Shown here piece after piece: positions 17,001 through 25,114 of a stretch of DNA of 64,000 nucleotides. The stretch spans positions 62,001 to 126,000 of the forward strand of contig JAFRAH010000010.1 in NCBI GenBank assembly GCA_017405525.1, given 5' to 3'. The position numbers and the translations under genes were made by a program. The stretch's first letter is position 1, and every line of letters begins with the position of its first letter. Origin of the DNA: Synergistaceae bacterium. Its GTDB lineage: Bacteria; Synergistota; Synergistia; Synergistales; Aminobacteriaceae. The notes under the pieces are model-generated. The model did no database searches. It saw nothing but the letters and a program-made list of their open reading frames with translations, and was not told where the DNA came from.

Positions 17001-17282
17001 CTAGTCGTCAAGCAATACAGTAAGCTGGCGGTAAACATTCGCACGCAGGCTCAATATACGCCTAAGCTCAAATGTCTGTGAAGGCTCTAGCTTGAACGTG
17101 AACAAAACATAATATCCTTCGGTCTTCTTGTTGATGGGATAGGCAAGGGTACGTTTCCCCCAAGCATCTGACTTCGACACAGTCCCGCCCAAGTTCCCGA
17201 TAACCTCCTGAATCTTGGAGATCTCTTCACTCTGGCTCTCGTTCCCTGCGTCAAGAATGACAAGCATCTCGTAATCTCGCAC
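17001..17282 (-). CDS. rpsF: Ribosomal protein bS6
   Basis: The 93-aa protein begins MRDYEMLVILDA, typical of bS6, and ends with the RxNVYRQLT region. The start is GTG 17282, 9 nt after GGAGGAGGT. An in-frame ATG further upstream (17354) would add 24 unrelated residues and lies against the promoter. First gene of the rpsF-ssb-rpsR-DUF2232 run. Confidence 0.95.
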   Translation of the reverse strand: MRDYEMLVILDAGNESQSEEISKIQEVIGNLGGTVSKSDAWGKRTLAYPINKKTEGYYVLFTFKLEPSQTFELRRILSLRANVYRQLTVLLDD

Positions 17283-17356
17283 TTCTCTGCACCTCCTCCC
17301 TGTGGTCTCACGGCCTCCAGTCCAGTGCGCCAATGACCAGAGGCAGGGCGGCAATG

Positions 17357-17365
17357 ATTATAGCA
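17357..17365 (-). promoter_or_regulatory. Extended -10 promoter of the rpsF operon
   Basis: On the minus strand TGCTATAAT (TGn-TATAAT) lies about 75 bp before the rpsF GTG. No -35 hexamer is evident, consistent with an extended -10 promoter. Confidence 0.55.
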
Positions 17366-17375
17366 TAACACGCGC

Positions 17376-17413
17376 AAAAAATGAGACCCTTGCATTTTCC
17401 GCAAGAGCCTCAT
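17376..17413 (-). terminator. Rho-independent terminator of tRNA-Pro
   Basis: A 13-bp stem with two G-T pairs (17381-17393 with 17401-17413) and a 7-nt loop is followed on the minus strand by six T. It lies just downstream of the tRNA and upstream of the rpsF promoter. Confidence 0.85.
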
Positions 17414-17430
17414 CATTATTCTCTGGTTTA

Positions 17431-17509
17431 TGGTCGGGACGAGAGGATTCGAACCTCCGACCCCCTGCACCCCATGCAGATGCGCTAAGCCAGACTGCGC
17501 TACGTCCCG
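17431..17509 (-). tRNA. tRNA-Pro (anticodon GGG)
   Basis: On the minus strand a full cloverleaf can be folded: acceptor CGGGACG/CGTCCCG, D arm GCGC/GCGC, anticodon arm TCTGC-ATGGGGT-GCAGG giving anticodon GGG with T33 and G37, and T arm GGAGG-TTCGAAT-CCTCT. The discriminator is A and CCA is encoded (17431-17433). It reads CCC, and CCU by wobble. It has its own promoter and terminator. Confidence 0.95.
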
Positions 17510-17521
17510 AAAACACACGCT

Positions 17522-17549
17522 ATTTTACCGCAAATCCCCGATACGTCAA
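17522..17549 (-). promoter_or_regulatory. Promoter of tRNA-Pro
   Basis: On the minus strand TTGACG (17549-17544), a 16-bp spacer and TAAAAT (17527-17522) end 12 bp before the first tRNA base. The same pair of hexamers is seen before purB. Confidence 0.75.
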
Positions 17550-17559
17550 GTTTTGCCCC

Positions 17560-17826
17560 CTAGAGCTCCCTCTTCATGATGACAAAGAAAACGTTAGGGT
17601 CAAATGTCGTCCTGACTGCGAAAATCTCGGCAATCTCCCAGCCGTCTTTACCCTGTTCGTTCAGGAGGGATTCTACCTGTGCTGTCTTTGAGGCAGCTTC
17701 TTTGGCCTTCTGCAATGAAGTCAGCGACCCAAGAGGAACAACCTTGTATTCATACCTTTTTGCGGCGGCAAGTGAAGGGCTCGCAAAGAATGCCATCATC
17801 AGAAACACAATCAGAAATTTCTTCAT
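17560..17826 (-). CDS. Small secreted DUF4177-like protein
   Basis: The 88-aa protein has a signal peptide (about 1-20) followed by the DUF4177 pattern: YEYKVVPLG, a helix, LNEQGKDGWEI, then a strand with VFFVIMKREL. Function unknown. It starts 15 bp after the OPX gene with SD GGGGGAG, so it belongs to the export operon. Confidence 0.65.
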   Translation of the reverse strand: MKKFLIVFLMMAFFASPSLAAAKRYEYKVVPLGSLTSLQKAKEAASKTAQVESLLNEQGKDGWEIAEIFAVRTTFDPNVFFVIMKREL

Positions 17827-17841
17827 GGCCTGAGCTCCCCC

Positions 17842-20145
17842 CTAGTCAGTAGCGTTGATTATGACACCAGCAGCAACAGCTATCTTGTAGATTATGTCGA
17901 CCGCGTCCTTGAACGACTCGATGCCCTGCCTGTCCATGTACTTGACCGGCACGACTATAGTATCTCCCGGCTCAACCTTCGCCGAATATCCCCGTGGGGG
18001 TGTCCACTGCTTGCTTGAGAGCATGGCCGTGCTCCGTGTCAGCCTCAAGGTAGTACCGTCAGCCTTCAGGAGGTAGACCATACGTTTATGCGCGCTCCTG
18101 AGTGCCCCACCTGCCGCGCTGATGTAGGCGTTGATGCCCATCTCAGGACGATAGAGCTGTGTCGATGACGTGTAGACCGCACCGAGTACATGAACGGTTA
18201 AAGGTGTCTGCGGAATGCCGAGATAATCCCCGTCCTGAAGCTCATAGTCCCAAACCGTCCCGGCTATGTTCTTGGGGGTGTCTATCTTCGTGATTATCCT
18301 GCCCATTATGTCGAGATGCCGTAGGTTGCTGATGAGCTGCCTCCTCCTGTTGAACTCCTGCTGAAGTGCCCCGGTGTTCTCAGTGCCTGCCGTGTTCTGG
18401 GATGCCTCCAAAAGCTCCCTCTCCATTCTGTCGGCCATCTGGTTCAGTGAACGCCTCTGCTCTGCCGCAACACTCCTTCGCGTGAACATTGCCCCTCTCA
18501 GGTACGCCTTGGGGGTAAATCCGCCCGCCCTGTTGATGAGGTCTGAGAGCCTCTCGCCCACAAACATGGAGTAGCTGCCCGGGTTGACGACTTCACCGGC
18601 TATCGTAACACGTATCTGCTGTTTCCAGTTGGGTATGACGAGCACCGTTATTTGGTCGTTCTGTTCAAGGACTATGTCATGCTCCGGGTTTCTCTGCATT
18701 ACCTGTGTGAGACTGACAGTGAAGCGTTCGTTCACAGGGCCGTCAATTGTGGGAGTTACGCGGGTGATTTCAGCCTTGTCGGATGCCGTTACTCCCAAAC
18801 CACCAGCACGCTCTAGGATCTCAGAGAATCTTGTTCTTCCGGGAATTATGGCGTACCTTCCGGGTCTCAGCAACGGGCCGGTAATCAGTACTGACGACGC
18901 AAAGCTGATGACCGGGTAAAGCCTCAGTATATCGCCGTCCTTGAGCTCTGTATTCTCGATGTCAGCAAGACTTCCCTCAAACGCTCCAGCATATGCATGG
19001 TCAAATATCCTGTAGAACTGTATCCTTCCCCTGAAAGTCCGGGCATTGAGGCCGCCCGCAATGTATAGCAAATCCTGAACCCTCGTTGCACCGTTGAGCT
19101 CATACACTCCCGGCATGTGAACCTCGCCCGCAAGTCCCACAAGAGGCCCTACAGGAGGAATATATATCACGTCCCCGTCCTGAAGCCTCACGTCCTGGGT
19201 CTTGTCGCCATGAAGGAGCATTGCGTACATGTCGAAAACCGCAACAGTCCTTCCGGCACGTTTGAGCTCGATTTTGCGGAGCGTTCCATTCGCTGAAGGC
19301 CCGCCCGAAGAGATGAGTGCGTTCACCAGCGTGGAGAATGACGAGACGGTATAAGCTCCCGGCCTCCTTGCATTGCCCGTAACGTAAACCAGAAGTGAGC
19401 TCAGCCTTCCCATCGACAAATTCATCTGGAAGCCCGTGTAATACTGCCCAAGCCTCGCGTGCAATATCCTCTCAGCCTCAGAGAAAGTGTAGCCTGCAAG
19501 CCTCACCGTTCCTATATGGGGGATTGTCGCCATGCCGTCCCTGTTTATCGTGAAGTTGAAGTTGCCTTCTTCAGGAATGCCCCATATCGTCAAGGTCATC
19601 TGATCGCCCACTGTTATCCTGTAGTCCTGAGCAACGGGCACTCTGTCGACCGGTGCATATGTTGACGGAGGCCGCCGGAAAAATGACATCCCGAACCTCG
19701 GAAGCCTGCCGAAAAGTGCACCCACCGGGTTGCTTGCGTTCCTTGAGTTCAGTATATCCTCAAAGTAGTTGTTTATTTCCGTTTCGTTGATGGGGGTATC
19801 AACATCTAGTTGCTGATCGAGCGGCTGGGTTTGTGTGTTGTTGCCTGTTGTCGCTGGAGTGTCAGGCGTGAACCCGTCAGTCGTAACGTCCTGATATGAA
19901 TTTGCGGGGGTATCAGTGTAGTTTTGGGGTCCCGGGTTTATCGTGCCTACTGGAATATCCATGCCGGGCTGTGGTGTGCTGGGAGCGTCGGGAATTGCCA
20001 CATCCCCCATTGGTGTGGGAGCAGCAAGGACTGCAGGAGCCGGGACTGCATCGGCCGCGTATGACGTGCAGGCTGTGAGCAAAAGCAAGAGTAACGCCGA
20101 AAGAATTTTGATGCAAGCTGAGTTTTTGTTTCCCAATATAATCAC
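17842..20145 (-). CDS. Polysaccharide export outer-membrane protein (OPX/Wza-like, multiple SLBB)
   Basis: The 767-aa protein has a lipoprotein-type signal (LLLLLTACTS). A Pro/Thr-rich linker leads to the polysaccharide-export domain beginning at about 165 (YRITVGDQMTLTIWG, DGMATIPHIG). Several SLBB beta-grasp domains follow (VTGNARRPGAYTV, LAGEVHMPGVYEL, ITGPLLRPGRYAI, IAGEVVNPGSYSM, VLGAVYTSSTQLY). A hydrophobic C-terminal segment (about 745-765) ends the chain. It should form the periplasmic/outer-membrane channel for exopolysaccharide. It is longer than Wza (about 380 aa) because of extra SLBB repeats. It lies 39 bp downstream of yjbH. Confidence 0.88.
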   Translation of the reverse strand: MIILGNKNSACIKILSALLLLLLTACTSYAADAVPAPAVLAAPTPMGDVAIPDAPSTPQPGMDIPVGTINPGPQNYTDTPANSYQDVTTDGFTPDTPATTGNNTQTQPLDQQLDVDTPINETEINNYFEDILNSRNASNPVGALFGRLPRFGMSFFRRPPSTYAPVDRVPVAQDYRITVGDQMTLTIWGIPEEGNFNFTINRDGMATIPHIGTVRLAGYTFSEAERILHARLGQYYTGFQMNLSMGRLSSLLVYVTGNARRPGAYTVSSFSTLVNALISSGGPSANGTLRKIELKRAGRTVAVFDMYAMLLHGDKTQDVRLQDGDVIYIPPVGPLVGLAGEVHMPGVYELNGATRVQDLLYIAGGLNARTFRGRIQFYRIFDHAYAGAFEGSLADIENTELKDGDILRLYPVISFASSVLITGPLLRPGRYAIIPGRTRFSEILERAGGLGVTASDKAEITRVTPTIDGPVNERFTVSLTQVMQRNPEHDIVLEQNDQITVLVIPNWKQQIRVTIAGEVVNPGSYSMFVGERLSDLINRAGGFTPKAYLRGAMFTRRSVAAEQRRSLNQMADRMERELLEASQNTAGTENTGALQQEFNRRRQLISNLRHLDIMGRIITKIDTPKNIAGTVWDYELQDGDYLGIPQTPLTVHVLGAVYTSSTQLYRPEMGINAYISAAGGALRSAHKRMVYLLKADGTTLRLTRSTAMLSSKQWTPPRGYSAKVEPGDTIVVPVKYMDRQGIESFKDAVDIIYKIAVAAGVIINATD

Positions 20146-20184
20146 CTCAAAGATTTATGTTAGTGATGCCTTTTTCCGTGCTGG

Positions 20185-22353
20185 TTACCTGAAAATGTAT
20201 CCGAGAATGCCCGTTACTTCCTTATCACCTTCTGACCTTGCTTCATCATCGTATGAACAGTACTCACGAAGGAGCTTCTCAACGTTCTTCTTCATCGAGA
20301 CAGGACGGAGCTGGCTCATCATCCTTTCAGGAGAGCGTATATATCCTCCCTCACGGCCTGAATGCATCCTCCACGTTGAATGAAGTATAGTGTTCTGTTC
20401 CCAGACGTGAGAGCTTGGGTTTCCGAACCATGAGCCAAACCACTTTTCTGCAGGCAGCTCAAGGTGAACGCCTGCCCTCGTGTAGTCCCTTCCCGGCGCG
20501 TGAATGTCCGTGTCAATGTACCAGAACCCCAGCGCAGTATCGTCCCAGTGCCTCGTGATGGAGAACTTCCAGCCCTTGTCGTCGTCGGCAAAGTGCCCGT
20601 AGTCGGCCTCAAGGTCAAGGTCAAGCCCGGCAATGTTGTAGCCCGCCTGAACCCAGCCCGCATATCTCCATTCACCGTCTGTGTCGTCCTCGTGGATTCC
20701 GCCGCCCCTGTATACCAGTTTTCCGTCAGTGAGCCCGGCAAACGAGAAGGGATCTCTGTCGTGGAATGCCGAGAGCCTCGCGCCTATCCACCAGTTTCCG
20801 CTCTTCCCGTAGTATCTCGTCCACAAGTTCGCACCGAACCATTCTTCATCGAGGTAGCCGCCCTCGCCGAAAAACCAAGCCCTGCCCTGACTGCCCCAAG
20901 TGTTAGCGTAGAGCATGGCCGCCTGGTTGATACGTATCTCGTCATTCAGGTCTTTCTCCCACCAAATGCCGTAGTTGTTGCTTATGTCGACGTTGTTATA
21001 GATTGGGAACCTGACATCAATGATTGAGCCCCATCCGTTCGAGTAACGCCCGGTATATACTGCGTCAATGTTGAGCCTGTCCATGTATGCCTCGCTGAGT
21101 GTCTGGTCTATTCGCGGCTCATATACCAGCATTGCCTTGAACTCATGGCGTGCCCTGTCTTGGAGGAACTCACCATCAGGGTCATCAATCCCGCCGTTCC
21201 TTCCTGCCCACTCAAAGACTGCAGCATGTATCGGGTCTTCCTCTTCGCGGAGTGCCCTTGCCCTTATGTCGAAAAGGAGAGTGCCGGGAAAACTTGCCTT
21301 CACTATGGGAATGCCAGCGTTCTTGTGGATTAGCACGAGCTCGTCAGTCTCAGGCATCACTGAGGAAAGAACGACAAGAACCCTCGTCATTGCCTCAGCA
21401 TGTGAAGCATAGCCGTAGTTCTCGTAGGCAAGTGTCATTCTGTGGCCGTCTTCAGTGTCCTCAAGTTTTGCCTCGACATCACGGACACGAACATATTTTT
21501 CGAGCCCGGACTTCAGGCGCATGATGAGATCTTGTGAGGCTGTATCGTTCCATTGTGGGCATCTTGACGTTCCGGGAGTCTCGTAGCGTTTCGGGGCATT
21601 CCCGATGAACGGACCTTTGAGGTCTATACGCTGGGAGATGCTGAAGACCCATTCATTACCGCGCTGGTAACTGACTGAGCCCTCCATTCCCCAAGGAGCT
21701 CTGAGGACTATTCCGGCGTTGTATTTCTCTTTGGGCAGCTCCTTCACTACACGAGTTCTTGATACTGTGTCATGCTCATAGTCTAGGGGGCTGTATTCGG
21801 CCTTGAACGTCAGCCAGTTGGTTATGTCCCATTCGATTCCGCCATATACTCCGTTGAGCCTGTCAGTTCCGTAGCCTATTGTTGCCGCGAATTTCCCGAG
21901 CCTCCATGTTGCCGCGGCGTATTTGGCCTTCATGAGCTCAGTACCCATCATGTCGACCATGCCTATAGCGATTGAGGGGATTATCCAGTTCTGGGGGTCT
22001 TTGCTGTGCCATAATACTGCCTTGAAGTCTATTGCCTTGTCCATGTAGCGGCGGCCTTTGACTGTTTCTTCTGAGCCTATCCTGTTTATCACGCTTACGT
22101 TGATTGTGTCGAATGTAGTGAAGCGTGCGTTTATCTCGAACCAAGGAAGCCATGCAAGATCAATGAAGTAGAACCCGTAAGGTGATGCGTGAGTGTATCC
22201 GAAGCGTCCTGCTCCGTCCTCGGGCATCTCAGCGGTTGGGTATTCCCATAAGCCCGTGAGTCCCGTATTCCCTCCTGTGGAAGCAAGAAGGCTCCCGCAA
22301 AAAATGTTGACCGTCAGGACTGAGACGAGGCAAAAAAGAAAGACCCTCCGCAA
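20185..22353 (-). CDS. YjbH-like outer-membrane protein
   Basis: The 722-aa protein starts with a signal peptide (about 1-25), then NTGLTGLWEYPTAEMPEDG, the hallmark opening of YjbH proteins. The rest is full of alternating aromatic strands as in an outer-membrane beta-barrel (GYGTDRLNGVYGGIEW, WWIGARLSAFHD). YjbH proteins assist exopolysaccharide secretion. Here it is followed by an OPX exporter, the YjbF/G/H arrangement in reduced form. Leader AAAATTTTTCCAGAGGAG precedes the ATG. Confidence 0.8.
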   Translation of the reverse strand: MRRVFLFCLVSVLTVNIFCGSLLASTGGNTGLTGLWEYPTAEMPEDGAGRFGYTHASPYGFYFIDLAWLPWFEINARFTTFDTINVSVINRIGSEETVKGRRYMDKAIDFKAVLWHSKDPQNWIIPSIAIGMVDMMGTELMKAKYAAATWRLGKFAATIGYGTDRLNGVYGGIEWDITNWLTFKAEYSPLDYEHDTVSRTRVVKELPKEKYNAGIVLRAPWGMEGSVSYQRGNEWVFSISQRIDLKGPFIGNAPKRYETPGTSRCPQWNDTASQDLIMRLKSGLEKYVRVRDVEAKLEDTEDGHRMTLAYENYGYASHAEAMTRVLVVLSSVMPETDELVLIHKNAGIPIVKASFPGTLLFDIRARALREEEDPIHAAVFEWAGRNGGIDDPDGEFLQDRARHEFKAMLVYEPRIDQTLSEAYMDRLNIDAVYTGRYSNGWGSIIDVRFPIYNNVDISNNYGIWWEKDLNDEIRINQAAMLYANTWGSQGRAWFFGEGGYLDEEWFGANLWTRYYGKSGNWWIGARLSAFHDRDPFSFAGLTDGKLVYRGGGIHEDDTDGEWRYAGWVQAGYNIAGLDLDLEADYGHFADDDKGWKFSITRHWDDTALGFWYIDTDIHAPGRDYTRAGVHLELPAEKWFGSWFGNPSSHVWEQNTILHSTWRMHSGREGGYIRSPERMMSQLRPVSMKKNVEKLLREYCSYDDEARSEGDKEVTGILGYIFR

Positions 22354-22406
22354 AATTTATCGCTCCTCTGGAAAAATTTTGTTTATTTTACACTAAAACG
22401 GGCTGA

Positions 22407-22412
22407 ATTATA
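22407..22412 (-). promoter_or_regulatory. -10 box of the yjbH operon
   Basis: On the minus strand TATAAT lies about 54 bp before the yjbH ATG. The -35 region is poor and overlaps the -35 box of the divergent purB promoter, so the two promoters probably interfere. Confidence 0.45.
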
Positions 22413-22417
22413 CAACC

Positions 22418-22446
22418 TTGACGGGTGATTGAGAGGCCATTAAAAT
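22418..22446 (+). promoter_or_regulatory. Promoter of purB-miaB
   Basis: TTGACG (22418-22423), a 17-bp spacer and TAAAAT (22441-22446) lie about 40 bp before the purB ATG. Confidence 0.7.
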
Positions 22447-22487
22447 TTTTGGCATCACTAAAATTTATCAGCAATGGAGATTTTTTC

Positions 22488-23786
22488 ATGATAGAAAGAT
22501 ATTCAGAGCGTGATGTTTCAGCCTTATGGGATGAGTATAACAGGCTCAAGGTCATGCTTGATGTTGAACTCGCCGTGTGTCAGGCATGGTGTGAGATGGG
22601 CAGGATACCCGAAGAGGCACTGGAGGACATAGTGGCACATGCAAGTTTCACGGTTGAGCGCGTCCAGGAAATAGAGCGGAAGACACAGCATGATGTAGTG
22701 GCATTCGTGAGTGCTGTAGCTGAGAACATAGGGGCAAATGGCCGGTATCTTCATCTTGGGATGACCTCAAGCGACATTCTCGACACAGCAAGCTCCATAA
22801 TGCTCCGGGACTCACTGGACATAATCATTAAGGCACTCGCTGAACTCGACGAAGTAACTGCAGAGCTCGCCAAGAAATACAAGCACCTTCCCACAATCGG
22901 ACGGACTCACGGGATACATGCCGAGCCGACATCACTGGGCTTGAAGTTCCTGAACTGGCACGCAGAAATTCTCCGGGACATTGGCCGCCTCGAATACGCG
23001 AAGAAAGACGTATCAGCCGGGAAAATTTCCGGGGCTGTGGGAACTTACGCGATGAGCTCCCCGAAACTTGAGGCAAGAGTGTGTGAGCTCCTGGGACTTG
23101 AACCTGCCAAAGTCTCGAACCAGATACTGCAGCGCGACCGTCATGCGGGAGTCCTGAATGCCCTTGCGGTTATGGGCAGCACGCTTGAACGTATGGCACT
23201 CGAAATCCGCAACCTCCAGCGCACAGAAGTACGGGAGGCATTCGAGCCTTTCGGTGTGGGGCAGAAGGGATCCTCAGCGATGCCGCACAAACGCAACCCC
23301 GTAAAGTGTGAACGTATCTGCGGAATGTCGAGGCTCCTCCGGGGCTATGCACTCACTGGGATGGAGAATGTAGCCTTGTGGCACGAACGAGACATCTCCC
23401 ACTCCTCAACCGAGCGCGTGATTTGGCCTGATGCGTTCAACATTGCGGCGTTCATGGTTCGGAGCATGACGAAAATTTTGCGGGGTCTTGTTGTCGATGA
23501 GGCGAGGGTGAGGCACAACATCAACCAGACTAACGGCCTCGTGTATTCGCAGAGGGTGTTGACGTTCCTGCTGGATGAGCTGAAACTTTCGCGCGAGGAT
23601 GCATACGCAATCGTCCAGGAAAACGCAATGAAGACGGCATCAAGCGGGGTGGCATTCCTTGATTTGCTGCTCAGTGATGAGAGGCTGAAAGAGGCTGTTG
23701 ATCCTGAGAGGCTGAAGGAACTTTTCGAGAATGACTTTTACCTGCGCTATGTCGATGAGATTTTTGCGAGGTTCTTTGAGGAGTAA
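22488..23786 (+). CDS. purB: Adenylosuccinate lyase
   Basis: Fumarase/aspartase-superfamily enzyme that releases fumarate from SAICAR and adenylosuccinate in purine synthesis. The signature GSSAMPHKRNP is present, as are TSSDILDTA and GRTHGIHAEPTS. Length 432 aa, normal. ATG 22488 with GGAG 9 nt upstream gives the usual MIERYSERDVSALW start; a TTG-type start at 22425 would overlap the promoter. The stop overlaps the miaB ATG by one base. Confidence 0.96.
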   Translation: MIERYSERDVSALWDEYNRLKVMLDVELAVCQAWCEMGRIPEEALEDIVAHASFTVERVQEIERKTQHDVVAFVSAVAENIGANGRYLHLGMTSSDILDTASSIMLRDSLDIIIKALAELDEVTAELAKKYKHLPTIGRTHGIHAEPTSLGLKFLNWHAEILRDIGRLEYAKKDVSAGKISGAVGTYAMSSPKLEARVCELLGLEPAKVSNQILQRDRHAGVLNALAVMGSTLERMALEIRNLQRTEVREAFEPFGVGQKGSSAMPHKRNPVKCERICGMSRLLRGYALTGMENVALWHERDISHSSTERVIWPDAFNIAAFMVRSMTKILRGLVVDEARVRHNINQTNGLVYSQRVLTFLLDELKLSREDAYAIVQENAMKTASSGVAFLDLLLSDERLKEAVDPERLKELFENDFYLRYVDEIFARFFEE

Positions 23787-25114
23787 TGACAGCAAATAAA
23801 TTCTGCGTCAAGGTCTACGGCTGCCAGATGAACGTCTACGATGCCGACAGGGTACGCACCGTTCTTTGTTCGCGCGGTTGGGAGGAAGTCAGCGAGGACG
23901 AGGCCGATATAGTCATGATTACGGGCTGCAGTGTCCGGGCAAAAGCTGAGCAGAAGGTCTGGAGTGAGCTCGGACTCTATGAGCCTTCGTGGCTGAAGTG
24001 TCAGCGGCCAATAATCGCACTTACCGGGTGCATTGCCCAGAGGATAGGAGCACGTGCACTTGAACGCTTCCCGTATGTGAGGCTTGTTGCTGGCCCCCGA
24101 CACATCGGCCTTCTTCCTGACGCAATCGAGCAGGTTCACTCACACCCTAAATCACGCATAAGCCTCCTTGATGATGACCCGAAAGAGTTTCACGCACTTG
24201 ACCTTGACCCCGACAACGTAACCATAAAGCGCGGGAACAAGTACAAAGCCTATGTTACGATTGCGCACGGTTGCGACAACTTCTGCACGTATTGTATTGT
24301 CCCGTATGTCAGGGGGCGTTTCGTCTCAAGGAAACCTGATGACGTTCTTGACGAGTGCCGGATGCTCATTGATGATGGCGTGAAGGAGATTACCCTTTTA
24401 GGCCAAAACGTGAACAGCTACGGAAAAGATATAGGTCTGAACTTTTCGGGACTGCTCAGGAGTGTAGCGAGGCTTTGGGGAATTAGGCGCGTGAGGTTCG
24501 TTACGTCATTGCCGCAGGATTTTACCTCGGACATCGTTGACGTTATGGCCAGTGAGGAGGCTGTATGCCCGTCGCTGAACTTGCCCGTACAGTCAGGAAG
24601 CACTAGGGTATTGCGCCTCATGAACAGGAAGTACACGCGTGAGGAATACATCGAGAAGGTGAACATGACGCGGGGGAAAATTCCGGGCTTGGGACTGACT
24701 ACCGACCTAATTGTGGGATTTCCCGGCGAGACTGACGGGGATTTTGACGCATCAATGAGCCTGTTACGTGAGATACGTTTTGACCTCGTCCACAGCGCGG
24801 CATATTCCGAACGTGAAGGTACACCTGCCGCAACAATGGAGGGAGCTTTGCCCGTAAGTCTGAGGCTCGAACGTTTGAACCGCCTCAATGAACTTCAGGA
24901 CAGCATAACCCTAAGCATCAACCGGGAACTGACGGGGCAGGTCGTAGAAGTCCTTGCGGATGACGTTGCGCCGAAGGGTGAAGGAATGTTACAGGGCAGG
25001 ACTCCAAGCGATAAGGTAGTGATTTTCCCGGCCAGCAAGAAGATACTGGGGAAGTTCGTGAACGTGAAGATCACTGAGGCTGAAGCGTGGTGTCTTCACG
25101 GTGAATTAGTCTGA
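23786..25114 (+). CDS. miaB: tRNA-2-methylthio-N6-isopentenyladenosine37 synthase MiaB
   Basis: Radical-SAM methylthiotransferase for A37 of tRNAs. The N-terminal MTTase domain has the cluster Cys residues (YGCQMN, ITGCSV, LTGCIAQ), the radical SAM domain has CDNFCTYC, and a TRAM domain ends the protein. Length 442 aa. The last 44 bp overlap the 3' end of cobQ on the other strand. Confidence 0.95.
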   Translation: MTANKFCVKVYGCQMNVYDADRVRTVLCSRGWEEVSEDEADIVMITGCSVRAKAEQKVWSELGLYEPSWLKCQRPIIALTGCIAQRIGARALERFPYVRLVAGPRHIGLLPDAIEQVHSHPKSRISLLDDDPKEFHALDLDPDNVTIKRGNKYKAYVTIAHGCDNFCTYCIVPYVRGRFVSRKPDDVLDECRMLIDDGVKEITLLGQNVNSYGKDIGLNFSGLLRSVARLWGIRRVRFVTSLPQDFTSDIVDVMASEEAVCPSLNLPVQSGSTRVLRLMNRKYTREEYIEKVNMTRGKIPGLGLTTDLIVGFPGETDGDFDASMSLLREIRFDLVHSAAYSEREGTPAATMEGALPVSLRLERLNRLNELQDSITLSINRELTGQVVEVLADDVAPKGEGMLQGRTPSDKVVIFPASKKILGKFVNVKITEAEAWCLHGELV

